Part shown: positions 35,316 to 45,411 of the stretch, in pieces
Position numbering within the stretch: the stretch's first letter is position 1
How the letters are laid out: each line of letters starts with the position of its first letter
Assembly: GCF_000968135.1 (NCBI RefSeq)
Contig: NZ_FO538765.1
Location: forward strand, 3,957,308-4,021,307
Source: Magnetospira sp. QH-2
GTDB lineage: Bacteria; Pseudomonadota; Alphaproteobacteria; Rhodospirillales; Magnetospiraceae
Length of the DNA: 64,000 nt
Reading direction: 5' to 3'
Notes under the pieces: generated by a model
Seen by the model: only the letters and a program-made list of their open reading frames with translations
Told to the model about the DNA's origin: nothing
The model's database searches: none
Made by a program: the position numbers and the translations under genes

Positions 35316-35440
35316 GGCGGTAACTAAGACAGTTTCTCAACAGTCTTATTGACCCTATACCTAGGTGTAAAGTAGTCTGTGGTTGAATTCTCGGACCACC
35401 CATCCGATATAACACTCATAAGGGAAACCCAGAGCGAGCC

Positions 35441-35947
35441 ATGACAGCCATGCCCCCGAACGAAGACCCCGCCGTCCGCAAACGCAAGCTCAGTGACAAG
35501 CGCCTGCCGCCGGGGGTTCCCAATCCCATTGATATCCATGTGGGCAGCCGGGTGCGGTTGCGCCGGACCCTGATGGGCATGAGCCAGGAGAAGCTGGGCG
35601 AGGCCGTGGGCCTGACCTTTCAGCAGATTCAGAAGTACGAGCGCGGTGCCAACCGGATCGGTGCCAGCCGTTTGTTTGAACTGAGCCGCATTCTCGATGT
35701 GCCGGTGGCGTTTTTCTTCGATGATATGTCGGAGGATCTGAAAACCAAGCGCGGCATGGAACTGCTCGGCTTCCAAGATCAGGCTCAGGCCGAGATCGAA
35801 GCGGATCCCATGACCCGGCGCGAGACCCTGGAACTGGTACGCGCCTACTACAAAGTGGGTGACCCGGTGGTCCGCCGCCGTCTGTTCGAGCTGGCCAAAT
35901 CCCTGGCCAAGACCGATCTGGAGACGGCTCTTTCCGAAGAACCCTAA
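35441..35947 (+). CDS. XRE-family HTH regulator, PhrR/PraR type
   Basis: A 168-residue helix-turn-helix regulator. The Cro/CI-type DNA-binding domain spans about residues 30-85 (VGSRVRLRRTLMGMSQEKLG, VGLTFQQIQKYERGANRIG, SRILDVPVAFFFDD). A helical tail follows (DPMTRRETLELVRAYYKV). Proteins of this pattern between lnt and metK include PhrR of Sinorhizobium and PraR of Rhizobium, repressors linked to acid stress and surface or quorum functions. The function in this organism is inferred from that family and synteny. A weak TTGACC-N18-TAGTCT promoter candidate lies about 65 bases upstream. Confidence 0.9.
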   Translation: MTAMPPNEDPAVRKRKLSDKRLPPGVPNPIDIHVGSRVRLRRTLMGMSQEKLGEAVGLTFQQIQKYERGANRIGASRLFELSRILDVPVAFFFDDMSEDLKTKRGMELLGFQDQAQAEIEADPMTRRETLELVRAYYKVGDPVVRRRLFELAKSLAKTDLETALSEEP

Positions 35948-36058
35948 GCGTCGGGCCCTGTCCCGGCAGGTTCCTCTTGACCGATCAAACGTTCCTTGCC
36001 ACAACAAGGCGCGTTTTTTCGTATGCCCCATCCGTTCTTTTCGAAAAGGAGAGTATCC

Positions 36059-37240
36059 GTGTCCACTTCCGCGGCCTCGTACCTGTTTACCAGTGAATCC
36101 GTTTCCGAAGGTCATCCCGACAAGGTCTGCGACCGGATCTCCGATAGCATCGTCGATTTGTTTTTGGCTTCCGGCGACCCCAACGTGCGCGTCGCGGCGG
36201 AAACCATGTGCACGACCAACTTCGTCGCCTTGGCGGGTGAAGTGCGCGGGCCGGACAATCTGGGTCACGACCAGTTCAAAGAAGCCGCTCGGCAGGCCAT
36301 CAAGGACATCGGCTATGAACAGCATGGCTTCCATTGGCGCGATGCGGAAATCATCTCGCACATCCATTCCCAGTCCGCCGATATTGCCATGGGCGTGGAC
36401 GCCGCGGGCAACAAAGACGAGGGCGCGGGCGACCAGGGCATTATGTTCGGGTATGCCTGCAACGAGACCGATGCGCTGATGCCGGCGCCGATCCAGTATT
36501 CCCACGAGATCCTGCGGCTGATGGCCGAGGCCCGCCATGCCGAAGCCAATTCCGGCCTGGGCCCGGATTCCAAGAGCCAGGTGACTCTGCAATATGAAAA
36601 CGGCAAGCCGGTCCGCGCCACTTCGGTGGTGGTCTCCACACAACATGCCGAACACTTGGAGCAAGACGCCATCCGCGAGATCGTTCGTCCTTTCGTCGAG
36701 AAGGTTCTTCCGGCGGGCTGGATGTGCGACGACGCTCAGTTTTATGTCAATCCCACCGGCCGGTTCGTCATCGGCGGTCCTGACGGCGACGCCGGTCTGA
36801 CCGGACGCAAGATCATCGTCGATACCTATGGCGGCGCGGCGCCCCATGGCGGCGGCGCTTTCTCCGGCAAGGATCCGACCAAGGTGGACCGGTCGGCGGC
36901 CTATGTGACCCGCTATCTGGCCAAGAACGTGGTGGCCGCCGGTCTCGCCGAGCGCTGCACCATTCAGCTGGCCTATGCCATCGGCGTGTCCCATCCGCTA
37001 TCGGTCTATGTCAACACCCACGAGACCGGCAACGTGGATGAGGCCAAATTGGTCAAGGTGCTGCAGGAAATGGTCGATCTGCGGCCGCGCGGCATCCGCG
37101 AGCATCTGCAACTCAACCGGCCGATCTATGCCCGCACCGCCGCTTATGGCCACTTTGGGCGTACGCCGGAAGACGACGGCGGCTTCTCCTGGGAGAAGAC
37201 CGACCTGGTGGCTGGTTTGAAGTCCGCCTTCGGGGCGTGA
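36059..37240 (+). CDS. metK: S-adenosylmethionine synthetase
   Basis: MetK makes SAM from methionine and ATP. The 393-residue protein has all conserved blocks: [20 protein letters not shown] at the N-terminus, [32 protein letters not shown], and [21 protein letters not shown] chose the GTG at 36059 because AAGGAGAG lies 6 bases upstream and it gives the usual [12 protein letters not shown] start; the frame is open a little further upstream. I saw no match to a SAM riboswitch in the 110-base leader. trmB starts inside its stop codon (GTGA). Confidence 0.97.
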   Translation: MSTSAASYLFTSESVSEGHPDKVCDRISDSIVDLFLASGDPNVRVAAETMCTTNFVALAGEVRGPDNLGHDQFKEAARQAIKDIGYEQHGFHWRDAEIISHIHSQSADIAMGVDAAGNKDEGAGDQGIMFGYACNETDALMPAPIQYSHEILRLMAEARHAEANSGLGPDSKSQVTLQYENGKPVRATSVVVSTQHAEHLEQDAIREIVRPFVEKVLPAGWMCDDAQFYVNPTGRFVIGGPDGDAGLTGRKIIVDTYGGAAPHGGGAFSGKDPTKVDRSAAYVTRYLAKNVVAAGLAERCTIQLAYAIGVSHPLSVYVNTHETGNVDEAKLVKVLQEMVDLRPRGIREHLQLNRPIYARTAAYGHFGRTPEDDGGFSWEKTDLVAGLKSAFGA

Positions 37241-37935
37241 CTCCGGACGACCTGAACAGGGATCCCGCACGGCGGCTGTATGGCCGCCGCCAGGGCAAGC
37301 CCCTACGGACCAACCGGCAGAAGCTCGTGGAGGAGCTTCTGCCGGCGCTGCGTCTGGACCTGGATGGTCCCCTTGATCCCGCCTCGCTGTTCGAGCGCCC
37401 GTTCGGCGAACTTTGGCTGGAGCTGGGCTTCGGCGGTGGCGAGCACCTGGCTGCCCAGGCCGCGGCGCGGCGCGATGTGGGCTTTATCGGCTGCGAGCCT
37501 TTTATCAACGGAGTCGCGCGGCTGCTCACCGAAATCCGCGACCGCGACCTGGACAATATCCGGCTGCTCGATGACGATGCCCGCAAGGTCTTTGATCGCC
37601 TGCCCGACGCCAGCCTGGACCGGGTGTTCGTGCTGTTCCCCGACCCCTGGCCCAAGAGCCGACATGCCAAGCGACGATTCATCTGCCCGCCCAATCTGGA
37701 TCTGCTGGCCCGGGTGATGAAACCGGGCGCGGAACTGCGCGTCGCCTCCGACCATATGACCTACATTCGCTGGGCCCTGCGCCACCTGATGGATCATCCG
37801 AAATTCCAATGGACGGCCCGCCGTGCCGAGGACTGGCGGCACCGGCCCGCCGACGCGGAAATCACCCGCTACGAATCCAAGGCGTTGGCCAAGGGCGACC
37901 GCTGTGTCTATTTGACGTTCGTGCGGACGGAGTGA
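37237..37935 (+). CDS. trmB: tRNA (guanine-N7-)-methyltransferase
   Basis: TrmB methylates G46 in the variable loop of tRNAs. The 232-residue protein has the SAM-binding strand [17 protein letters not shown], the [15 protein letters not shown] region, and the catalytic signature [19 protein letters not shown] (PDPWPK-x2-H). The start is a GTG overlapping the metK stop by 4 bases, indicating coupling. The downstream gap of about 155 bases leads to the rimP operon. Confidence 0.95.
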   Translation: MTPDDLNRDPARRLYGRRQGKPLRTNRQKLVEELLPALRLDLDGPLDPASLFERPFGELWLELGFGGGEHLAAQAAARRDVGFIGCEPFINGVARLLTEIRDRDLDNIRLLDDDARKVFDRLPDASLDRVFVLFPDPWPKSRHAKRRFICPPNLDLLARVMKPGAELRVASDHMTYIRWALRHLMDHPKFQWTARRAEDWRHRPADAEITRYESKALAKGDRCVYLTFVRTE

Positions 37936-37944
37936 TGAAAATCC

Positions 37945-37974
37945 TTGCCATCGGAGCCCCGCTGAGCCTATAGT
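37945..37974 (+). promoter_or_regulatory. Candidate promoter of the rimP-nusA operon
   Basis: TTGCCA and TATAGT are separated by 18 bases, just after trmB. Transcription would start near 37981 and pass through the hairpin at 38019-38047 before rimP. Confidence 0.5.
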
Positions 37975-38018
37975 CCCGGCCAATGTTCTTTGGATCGCTG
38001 ATTGACAGCACTTCGAAG

Positions 38019-38047
38019 GTGGGCCTCCGGCCCGCTTTTTTGTTTTT
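38019..38047 (+). terminator. Intrinsic terminator/attenuator ahead of rimP
   Basis: A 7-bp stem GTGGGCC-TCC-GGCCCGC (one G-T pair) is followed by TTTTTTGTTTTT. It lies between the candidate promoter and rimP, so it could act as an attenuator for the operon or simply end trmB transcription. A 27-codon reading frame (37983-38066) runs through it. Confidence 0.75.
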
Positions 38048-38091
38048 AGAAGCCTGTATCGAGTGATTTGTTATCTGGTGACGGACGACCT

Positions 38092-38619
38092 ATGGAGTTG
38101 AGCATACGCATCGCCGAGTTGATCGGCCCGACCATTGAGGACATGGGCTACGACCTGGTCCGAGTCCAAACCACCGGCAACCGGCATATGACTTTACAGA
38201 TCATGGCCGAACCGTCGGACGGGCGGGACATGAACGTAGACGATTGCGCGACCGTCAGCCGGGCCGTTTCAGCCTTGCTGGATGTGGAAGACCCCATTGA
38301 ACAGAACTACACCCTGGAGGTCAGTTCTCCGGGGTTGGACAGACCGCTGACCCGGCCCAAGGACTTTGTCCGCTATGCCGGTTTCGAGGCGAAAGTGGAA
38401 CTGGCACGGCCGCAAAACGGCCAACGGCGGTTCAGAGGAATTCTAGGCGGCATGGAAGAAGAATCCGTGCTGCTGGATATGGAGGACGGCGCCCAAGCGG
38501 CCCTACCCTTCGATGAGATTGCCAGAGCCAAGCTGGTCCTGAATGACCATCTGATGGCCGAGGCGGGAAACAGGAACGTGACGGAAGCGAGCGGACGAGA
38601 CGCTGATGAACATGGATAG
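38092..38619 (+). CDS. rimP: Ribosome maturation factor RimP
   Basis: RimP assists 30S subunit assembly. The 175-residue protein has the N-terminal domain with IRIAELIGPTIEDMGYDLVR and the family block VDDCATVSRAVSALLDVEDP with EVSSPGLDRPLTRPKDF, followed by the Sm-like C-terminal domain. I chose the ATG at 38092 (MELSIRIAE). It heads the conserved rimP-nusA-ylxR-infB-rbfA-truB-rpsO-pnp series and overlaps nusA by 14 bases. Confidence 0.95.
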   Translation: MELSIRIAELIGPTIEDMGYDLVRVQTTGNRHMTLQIMAEPSDGRDMNVDDCATVSRAVSALLDVEDPIEQNYTLEVSSPGLDRPLTRPKDFVRYAGFEAKVELARPQNGQRRFRGILGGMEEESVLLDMEDGAQAALPFDEIARAKLVLNDHLMAEAGNRNVTEASGRDADEHG

Positions 38620-40252
38620 CACGATCGAACAAGGCCGGCCCGAGCTGTTGCAGGTAGCCGACGCCGTGGCCCGTGAAAAGGGTATCGAACGGGACGAGGT
38701 TCTGGAGGCCATGGAGCAGGCCATTCAGAAAGCGGGCCGCAACAAATACGGCCATGAGCACGATATTCGGGCTCATATCGACCGCAAGTCGGGGGAAATC
38801 AAGCTCGCCCGCTATATCGAAGTGGTCGCGCTGGCCGAGGAAGTGGAGAACGAGGTCACTCAGCTGACCCTGGAGCAGGCCCAACGCAAGCAGGCCGATG
38901 TCGCCGTGGGCGAGTTCCTGATTGATCCGCTGCCGCCCATCGATTTCGGCCGTATCGCCGCTCAGACCGCCAAGCAGGTCATCGTGCAAAAGGTACGCGA
39001 CGCCGAGCGCAAACGTCAGTTCGAGGAATACAAGGGCCGCGTCGGTGAAGTGGTCAACGGATTGGTCAAAAGGGTTGAATTCGGCAACGTGGTGGTCGAT
39101 CTGGGCCGGGCCGAGGCGCTGCTTCGCCGCGACGAGAGCATCCCCCGCGAGCACTTCAACAATGGCGACCGGGTACGTGCCTATATCATGGACGTCCGCG
39201 AAGAGCCGCGCGGGCCGCAGATTTTCGTGTCCCGCGCCCATCCGGAATTCATGACCAAGCTGTTCACCCAGGAAGTACCGGAAATCTACGATGGCATCAT
39301 CGAGGTCAAGTCGGTGGCCCGGGATCCGGGCTCGCGGGCCAAGATCGCCGTGTTGTCCAACGACTCGGGCATTGATCCCGTCGGTGCCTGCGTCGGCATG
39401 CGGGGCTCCCGCGTTCAGGCGGTGGTCGGCGAACTGCAAGGTGAAAAGATCGACATCATTCAGTGGTCTCAGGACCCGGCGACCTTCATCGTCAACGGCC
39501 TCGCCCCGGCGGAAGTGGCCAAGGTGGTGTTGGACGAAGAAGCCAACCGCATTGAAGTGGTGGTGCCTGACGATCAGCTGAGCCTGGCCATTGGTCGGCG
39601 CGGCCAGAATGTGCGCCTGGCGTCCAAGCTGACCGGCTGGGAAATCGATATCCTCACCGAGGAAGAAGAATCCCAGCGGCGTCAGGAAGAGTTCCACAGC
39701 CGCTCCAAGATGTTCATCGATGCCCTGGATGTGGACGACGTGATCGCCCATTTGCTGGTCACCGAAGGCTTTACCTCGGTGGAGGAAGTGGCTTTCGTAC
39801 CGGTGGAGGAATTGGCATCCATCGAAGGCTTCGACGAGGAAGTGGGCGAGGAACTGCGCAATCGTGCCCGGGATTACATGGAACGGGTCGACGAAGAAGC
39901 CACCTCGCGGCGTCGCGAGTTGGGTGTCGACGAAGAACTGGCGGCGGTCGAAGGATTGTCACCGGTGATGTTGGCGCAGCTGGGCGAGAACGGGGTCAAA
40001 ACCCTGGACGACCTGGCCGATCTGACCGGCGATGAACTGCGGTTTATCCTGCTGCGCGAAAAGGGCGAGGCGACCCTGGACGGGCTGTTGGAGATGGACG
40101 ATGCGGCTTTGCGCAGCTTGCTGCTGTTGAGCCCCATGTCCGCCGACGAGGCCGACGTGGTGATCATGGCCGCCCGCGCCCATTGGTTCGAAGACGAAGA
40201 AGCGCCCGAATCGGGCGAGGGAGCGGCCGGTGGCGAGGGCGAAAGCGCCTGA
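38606..40252 (+). CDS. nusA: Transcription termination/antitermination protein NusA
   Basis: NusA binds RNA polymerase and modulates pausing, termination and antitermination. The 548 residues contain the N-terminal polymerase-binding domain, an S1 domain (GRVGEVVNGLVKRVEFGNVV), two KH domains (VGACVGMRGSRVQAVVGELQ and LAIGRRGQNVRLASKLTGWE) and C-terminal acidic repeat modules (VEELASIEGFDEEVGEELR). The start at 38606 lies within the end of rimP. The C-terminus overlaps the ylxR start by 23 bases. Confidence 0.97.
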   Translation: MNMDSTIEQGRPELLQVADAVAREKGIERDEVLEAMEQAIQKAGRNKYGHEHDIRAHIDRKSGEIKLARYIEVVALAEEVENEVTQLTLEQAQRKQADVAVGEFLIDPLPPIDFGRIAAQTAKQVIVQKVRDAERKRQFEEYKGRVGEVVNGLVKRVEFGNVVVDLGRAEALLRRDESIPREHFNNGDRVRAYIMDVREEPRGPQIFVSRAHPEFMTKLFTQEVPEIYDGIIEVKSVARDPGSRAKIAVLSNDSGIDPVGACVGMRGSRVQAVVGELQGEKIDIIQWSQDPATFIVNGLAPAEVAKVVLDEEANRIEVVVPDDQLSLAIGRRGQNVRLASKLTGWEIDILTEEEESQRRQEEFHSRSKMFIDALDVDDVIAHLLVTEGFTSVEEVAFVPVEELASIEGFDEEVGEELRNRARDYMERVDEEATSRRRELGVDEELAAVEGLSPVMLAQLGENGVKTLDDLADLTGDELRFILLREKGEATLDGLLEMDDAALRSLLLLSPMSADEADVVIMAARAHWFEDEEAPESGEGAAGGEGESA

Positions 40253-40898
40253 ACGACGGTCTAAAAAGCACGACGACGGGGATGAACCGCGCCGTCGTTG
40301 TGTGGTGACTGGCGATACCCTGCCTAAAACGGCGATGATCCGTTTCGTGGTGGGGCCTGCCGGAGAGGTGGTCCCCGACGTGGAAAACCGCCTACCCGGA
40401 AGGGGAATCTGGTTGAGCGCGCGGCGCAGTGTGGTAAATACAGCCTGCGCCAAACGGTCATTTGCCCGTGCCGCCCGCGCGGCGGTGACCACGCCGGATG
40501 ATCTGGCCGACCGGGTCGAGGCCTTGTTGATCGGGCGATGCTTGGCCCTGGTGGGGCTGGCCCGGCGCGGCGGACAACTGGTCGCCGGGTATGAAAAGGT
40601 TCGCGCGCGGTTGCGCGAGAATTGGGGCAGACTGCTGTTGGCGGCAGCCGATGGTGCCGATGGATCCCGGTCCAAGGTGCGGGCCCTGGCGCCGGACCTG
40701 CCGGTGGCGGATCCGCTAAGCGCCGAGCAATTGGGCCAGGCGCTGGGCCGTGAGGCGGCGGTGCATGTGCTGATCGGTCCCGGGGGGCTGGCGGCGCGAC
40801 TGAAGACCGAATGCGACCGTCTGGCTGGCTTCCGCGAGCCGCCGACGGACCAAGGGGAAGCCGAACTGGTCGGGGACCCGAATGAACGATTGATGTGA
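40230..40898 (+). CDS. YlxR-L7Ae fusion, RNA-binding protein (DUF448)
   Basis: A 222-residue protein with two parts. The N-terminal YlxR/DUF448 domain (about residues 20-95) has [19 protein letters not shown] and [15 protein letters not shown]. The C-terminal L7Ae/L30e-type domain has [20 protein letters not shown]. This fusion is typical of alphaproteobacteria and always sits between nusA and infB. A nucleoid-associated or RNA-binding role has been proposed for YlxR. It starts with GTG at 40230, inside nusA. Confidence 0.9.
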   Translation: MARAKAPERRSKKHDDGDEPRRRCVVTGDTLPKTAMIRFVVGPAGEVVPDVENRLPGRGIWLSARRSVVNTACAKRSFARAARAAVTTPDDLADRVEALLIGRCLALVGLARRGGQLVAGYEKVRARLRENWGRLLLAAADGADGSRSKVRALAPDLPVADPLSAEQLGQALGREAAVHVLIGPGGLAARLKTECDRLAGFREPPTDQGEAELVGDPNERLM

Positions 40899-40908
40899 AC
40901 GGATTGTC

Positions 40909-43473
40909 ATGACCGAGACCGAGACCGAAAACAAGGACGAGAAAAAGCTGACGCTGTCGCGGCCGAAGAAACTCGAGCTGAAAAAGACCGTCGAGACCGG
41001 CCAAGTGCGTCAAAGCTTCTCCCACGGACGATCGAAGACGGTCACCGTCGAGGTGCGCAAGAAGCGGACCTACGAGCGCGGCGCCAGCGGACGCATGACC
41101 AAGGTCGATGGTAAATTAGTCGAGGAGGCAGCGCCCGCCCCGGCTCCCGTTGCCGCCGAATCGGTGCCGACTCCCGAGGCAATTCCTGAAGAACCGTCCC
41201 ACGCCAATCTGACCGACCAGGAAAAGGCTGTCCGCGTCAAAGCCTTGCAGGAGGCCCTTAAGGCCGAAGAGGAAAACAAGCGCCTGGAAGCCGAGCGCCT
41301 GGAACGGGAAAAGAAGGAAGCCGAGGAACGCAAGCGCCGGGCCGAGGAAGAGGCCAAGAACCCGCCGCCGCCGGCACCGGAACCCAAGCAGGCGCCGCCC
41401 GCCAAGGCCACCAAACCGGCTCCAGCCCCGGCCTCCATGCCGTTGCCGCCATCGGAAAAGCCCGATGCCAAACCGGCGCCGAAGCCTGCCGCCAAGGCCG
41501 CCGAGGAAGCCAAGCTCAAGCGGGCCAAGGAAGAACAGCAGCGCAAGACCCCGACCCGTGGACGTGGTGGGGACCAGCGCCGCCGCTCTGGCAAGCTGAC
41601 CATTGCCGCCGCTCTGGACGACAACGAGCGGACGCGCAGTCTGGCCTCCGTACGCCGGGCGCGGGAGAAGGAAAAACAGAAACTGCGTCAGGCCACCGGC
41701 GCCGACGCCAAGAAAATCATCCGCGAAGTCACCCTGCCGGAAATCATCACCGTGCAGGAACTGTCCAACCGCATGGCCGAGCGCGGTGCCGACGTGATCA
41801 AATCGCTGATGAAAATGGGCGAGATGGCGACCATCAACCAGACCATCGACGCCGATACCGCCGAACTGGTGATCGAGGAATTCGGCCATACGGTCAAGCG
41901 CGTGTCCGATTCCGACGTGGAAATTGGTTTGGTGGGCGAAGACGACAGCGACGAGAATATGCAACAGCGCCCGCCGGTGGTCACCGTCATGGGCCATGTG
42001 GATCACGGCAAAACCTCATTGCTTGATGCCCTGCGTGCCACGGATGTGGCGGGCGGCGAAGCGGGCGGTATCACCCAGCATATCGGTGCCTATCAGGTCA
42101 CTTTGGAATCAGGGGCCAAGATCAGCTTTATCGATACTCCGGGTCACGCCGCCTTTACCCAAATGCGCGCCCGTGGCGCCCGCATCACCGACGTGGTGGT
42201 GCTGGTGGTGGCCGCCGATGACGGCATCATGCCGCAAACGGTGGAAGCCATTCATCACGCCAAGGCCGCCGAAGTACCGATCATCGTGGCCATCAACAAG
42301 ATGGACAAGCCCGACGCCGACCCCACCCGGGTACGCAACGAATTGCTGCAACACGAGCTGGTACCCGAGGAAATGGGCGGTGATCTGATTACCGTCGAGG
42401 TATCCGCCAAGGCGCGCACCAACCTGGACAAGCTCGAAGAGATGATCCTGCTCCAGGCCGAAATGCTCGACCTGAAGGCCAACCCCGATCGGGCCTGCGA
42501 AGGCGTGGTCATCGAGGCCAAAATGGAACGCGGACGCGGTTCCGTTGCCACCGTGCTGGTTCAGCGCGGCACTCTGTCCATCGGTGATTTGTTTGTTTCC
42601 GGTAAGGAATGGGGCCGTGTCCGGGCCCTGGTCAACGACCATGGCGAACAGGTCAAGTCCGTGGGGCCGGCCATGCCGGTCGAGGTTCTGGGCCTCAACG
42701 GCACACCGTCCGCCGGTGATGATTTTGTCGTCGTCGAGGACGAACAGCGGGCGCGTGAGATCAGCGAATTCCGCGAGCGTCGCGAGCGTCAGGCCCGGGC
42801 CGCCGCCACCAAGCGCGGTACCTTGGAACAGATGTTCGAGAGCATCCAGGCCGGAGAGGTCAAGGAATTGCCCGTGGTCATCAAGGGTGATGTGCAGGGC
42901 TCGGTCGAGGCCATCATCGGATCTCTGGAGAAATTGGGGAACGAGGAAGTCAAGGTGACCGTCCTCCACTCGGCGGTGGGCGGCGTCAACGAATCCGACA
43001 TCACCTTGGCCCAGGCCTCCGGGGCCGTGGTCATCGGCTTCAATGTCCGCGCCAACCCGCAGGCCCGCGACATGGCCCGCCGGGACAGCGTCGATATCCG
43101 CTACTACTCGATCATCTATGACGTCACCGACGACCTGAAGAAGGCGTTGACCGGCATCATGGCACCGACCCTGCGCGAGAGCTTCCTCGGCTATGCGGAG
43201 ATTCGCGAGGTCTTCCGGGTGACCAAGGTGGGTGCGGTGGCCGGTTGCATGATCACCGACGGTACCGTCAAGCGCGGCGCCAAGGTGCGCCTGTTGCGCG
43301 ACGACGTGGTGATCCACGAAGGTGCCCTATCGACCCTCAAGCGGTTCAAGGACGACGTGAAGGAAGTCAAGGAAGGCTTCGAATGCGGCATGTCGTTCGA
43401 GAACTATGACGACCTTAAGAAGGGCGACATGATCGAGTGCTTCGAGATCGAGGAGGTAGCAGGGGAGCTTTAA
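40909..43473 (+). CDS. infB: Translation initiation factor IF-2
   Basis: IF-2 is the GTPase that brings initiator tRNA to the 30S subunit. The 854-residue protein has a long charged N-terminal region (residues 1-220, rich in Lys/Glu/Ala/Pro). The IF2_N domain follows, then the G domain with G1 [15 protein letters not shown] near residue 360, G3 [11 protein letters not shown]4 [11 protein letters not shown], and C-terminal domains II to IV ([19 protein letters not shown]). All GTPase motifs are intact. The gene follows ylxR after 10 bases. Confidence 0.98.
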   Translation: MTETETENKDEKKLTLSRPKKLELKKTVETGQVRQSFSHGRSKTVTVEVRKKRTYERGASGRMTKVDGKLVEEAAPAPAPVAAESVPTPEAIPEEPSHANLTDQEKAVRVKALQEALKAEEENKRLEAERLEREKKEAEERKRRAEEEAKNPPPPAPEPKQAPPAKATKPAPAPASMPLPPSEKPDAKPAPKPAAKAAEEAKLKRAKEEQQRKTPTRGRGGDQRRRSGKLTIAAALDDNERTRSLASVRRAREKEKQKLRQATGADAKKIIREVTLPEIITVQELSNRMAERGADVIKSLMKMGEMATINQTIDADTAELVIEEFGHTVKRVSDSDVEIGLVGEDDSDENMQQRPPVVTVMGHVDHGKTSLLDALRATDVAGGEAGGITQHIGAYQVTLESGAKISFIDTPGHAAFTQMRARGARITDVVVLVVAADDGIMPQTVEAIHHAKAAEVPIIVAINKMDKPDADPTRVRNELLQHELVPEEMGGDLITVEVSAKARTNLDKLEEMILLQAEMLDLKANPDRACEGVVIEAKMERGRGSVATVLVQRGTLSIGDLFVSGKEWGRVRALVNDHGEQVKSVGPAMPVEVLGLNGTPSAGDDFVVVEDEQRAREISEFRERRERQARAAATKRGTLEQMFESIQAGEVKELPVVIKGDVQGSVEAIIGSLEKLGNEEVKVTVLHSAVGGVNESDITLAQASGAVVIGFNVRANPQARDMARRDSVDIRYYSIIYDVTDDLKKALTGIMAPTLRESFLGYAEIREVFRVTKVGAVAGCMITDGTVKRGAKVRLLRDDVVIHEGALSTLKRFKDDVKEVKEGFECGMSFENYDDLKKGDMIECFEIEEVAGEL

Positions 43474-43541
43474 GGATGGAGAGGCCCTGGATCACCTCGC
43501 CGCGCGACAAGCTCAAGGCGAGCTTCCATGGTTAGCCTACC

Positions 43542-43606
43542 CTCATCCTGAGCCTGGTCGAGCCTCATCCTGAGCCTGTCGAGCCTCATCCTGAGCCTGT
43601 CGAAGG
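43542..43606 (+). repeat. Three tandem 21-22 bp repeats between infB and rbfA
   Basis: Three head-to-tail units of CTCATCCTGAGCCTGTCGAGC. The first has one extra G and the third ends GAAGG. The motif resembles one arm of the second dispersed repeat (CTGAGCTTGTCGAAG). It occupies the otherwise empty gap 43474-43652 within the operon. Confidence 0.9.
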
Positions 43607-43652
43607 ATGGTGCGCCGCACAGGCAACCCCTGGAGCAGCAAAGCAATTAACC

Positions 43653-44075
43653 ATGAAAAGAGCCCCTAGTCGCGCGCCCAGTCAGCGCCAACTTCGCGTC
43701 GGCGAGGAAATCCGCCATGCCCTGGCCTGGGTCATGGAGCGCGGCGACCTGCGCGATCCGGCCTTTCACGGCGTGGTCCTGACCATCACCGAGGTGCGGG
43801 TCAGCCCCGACCTGCGCAATGCCACGGTGTTCGTGGTGCCCCTGGGCGGCGGCGACGCGACCCCGCAGTTGGAGGCCCTGACCCGATCCCAGGCTTTTTT
43901 ACGTCACGAACTGGCCCGTCGCGTGCGGTTGCGCAGTGTCCCGCGCTTGTCGTTCAAGGCCGATGAATCCTTTGACGAAGCCTCTCATATCGATGCCCTT
44001 TTACATTCGCCGGAAGTGTCTCGTGATCTGGGTCCCCGGGACGAAGAGCCCGAGGAAGACGACAATGGGGCGTAA
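43653..44075 (+). CDS. rbfA: 30S ribosome-binding factor A
   Basis: RbfA is a cold-shock-linked factor that binds 16S rRNA during 30S maturation. The 140-residue protein shows the KH-like core: RVGEEIRHALAWVMERGD, VLTITEVRVSPDLRNATVFV and RLRSVPRLSFKADES. The acidic tail is typical. It lies 179 bases after infB, a gap that holds the tandem repeats, and overlaps truB by 11 bases. Confidence 0.94.
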   Translation: MKRAPSRAPSQRQLRVGEEIRHALAWVMERGDLRDPAFHGVVLTITEVRVSPDLRNATVFVVPLGGGDATPQLEALTRSQAFLRHELARRVRLRSVPRLSFKADESFDEASHIDALLHSPEVSRDLGPRDEEPEEDDNGA

Positions 44076-44991
44076 ACGGCGCGGCATTCCCATTCATGGC
44101 TGGTTGATCATCGATAAGCCCTTGGGACTGACCTCCAATCAGGTCGTCGGACGCGTCCGGCGTTTGACCAACGCCGCCAAGGTGGGTCATGGCGGTACCC
44201 TTGATCCGCTGGCCAGTGGGATTCTGCCCCTGGCCCTGGGCGAGGCCACCAAGACCGTGTCCTATGTGATGGACGGCACCAAGGTCTATCATTTCACCGT
44301 CCGCTGGGGGATCGAACGTAGCACCGACGATGCGGAAGGCGAGATCATCGCCACCGAGGACAAACGCCCGACGAAAGACGAAATCCACCAGGCCCTGAAG
44401 CAATTCATCGGGACCATTGATCAGGTGCCGCCCAAGTATTCGGCGGTCAAGATCGACGGTCAAAGGGCCTATGCCCTGGCCCGCGCCGATCAGGAAGTGA
44501 CCTTGCAATCCCGGCAGATCCGCGTCGACCGCTTCGAATTGCTTGAAATGGTCGATGACGACCATGCCACTTTCGAAGTGGAAAGCGGCAAAGGCGCCTA
44601 TATGCGCAGCCTGGGCCGCGATTTGGCCCGCGCAATGGGTACGGTGGGGCATATTTCCGAACTGCGCCGCATTTCGGTCGGCGGGTTCAGCGAAAAGGAC
44701 GCGATTTCACTGGATAAACTGGAAGAGCTGGGGCATAGTGCCGCGCTCGAAGACTACCTGCTTGCGGTTGAGACCGCGCTGGACGACATCCCGGCGCTGG
44801 CCCTGACCGAAGCCGAGGCCAGGCGATTACGCAACGGACAGCCGGTTTCCCTGTTGGCCGTCGCCCGCCGATCACCACAAAACGCCGTCCCTCAGGGTGC
44901 CACCGTGTGCGCCATGGAAGACGGCAAGCCGGTGGCATTGGCCCGGGTCGAAGGCGGCGAGGTGCGCCCCGTCCGCGTGTTGAACTTATAA
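44065..44991 (+). CDS. truB: tRNA pseudouridine(55) synthase
   Basis: TruB makes pseudouridine 55 in the T loop of tRNAs. The 308-residue protein has the N-terminal [20 protein letters not shown] and the catalytic motif [20 protein letters not shown] with Asp47. [21 protein letters not shown] is the conserved second motif. The ATG at 44065 lies within the end of rbfA and precedes MGRKRRG. rpsO follows after 20 bases. Confidence 0.97.
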   Translation: MGRKRRGIPIHGWLIIDKPLGLTSNQVVGRVRRLTNAAKVGHGGTLDPLASGILPLALGEATKTVSYVMDGTKVYHFTVRWGIERSTDDAEGEIIATEDKRPTKDEIHQALKQFIGTIDQVPPKYSAVKIDGQRAYALARADQEVTLQSRQIRVDRFELLEMVDDDHATFEVESGKGAYMRSLGRDLARAMGTVGHISELRRISVGGFSEKDAISLDKLEELGHSAALEDYLLAVETALDDIPALALTEAEARRLRNGQPVSLLAVARRSPQNAVPQGATVCAMEDGKPVALARVEGGEVRPVRVLNL

Positions 44992-45011
44992 GATTTGAAA
45001 AGGAGTATCCG

Positions 45012-45281
45012 ATGTCGATTACCGCAGAACGCAAGACCGAGCTGATCAAGGAGTATCAGCAGGCAGAAGGCGACACCGGTTCGCCCGAGGTTCAGGTTTC
45101 CATCCTCACCGAGCGGATCCGCAACCTGACCGAACACCTCAAGGAACACAAAAAAGATCATCACTCGCGCCGCGGCTTGTTGATCATGGTCGGCCAGCGC
45201 CGCCGGTTGCTGGACTACCTCAAGCGCAAGAACCAGGGCCGTTATGAAGCCTTGATTCAGAGCCTGGGTCTGCGCCGCTAA
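45012..45281 (+). CDS. rpsO: 30S ribosomal protein S15
   Basis: S15 binds 16S rRNA early in 30S assembly. The 89-residue protein is of standard length with conserved [39 protein letters not shown] and [10 protein letters not shown]. The ATG at 45012 has AAAAGGAG upstream. A strong intrinsic terminator follows, then pnp. Regulation of rpsO by S15 binding to its own mRNA is known elsewhere but no matching fold was verified. Confidence 0.98.
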   Translation: MSITAERKTELIKEYQQAEGDTGSPEVQVSILTERIRNLTEHLKEHKKDHHSRRGLLIMVGQRRRLLDYLKRKNQGRYEALIQSLGLRR

Positions 45282-45295
45282 ACTCACCGAAACAG

Positions 45296-45321
45296 AAGGC
45301 CGGGGATCGTTCCCGGCCTTT
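45296..45321 (+). terminator. Intrinsic terminator between rpsO and pnp
   Basis: The stem AAGGCCGGG/CCCGGCCTT with a 7-base loop is followed by TTTCT. It would separate rpsO from pnp, with read-through likely. Confidence 0.75.
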
Positions 45322-45411
45322 CTCATGGGGCGCTCATGAACATCAGCGAGCTCCCACCCGGACCGCCGCCGTGGCGGGCCGGATTGTCCGTACGTATGAA
45401 GGAAGACAGAT

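Noticed and set aside
35948..36058. SAM riboswitch ahead of metK
   Set aside because: I compared the leader with the SAM-II pattern as I know it and saw no matching core; a covariance-model search would settle this.
35324..36994. 556-codon open frame on the minus strand across the HTH regulator and metK
   Set aside because: Antisense shadow of metK and its neighbour; no family features.
43542..43606. CRISPR array
   Set aside because: The three repeats are directly adjacent with no spacers and no cas genes are present.
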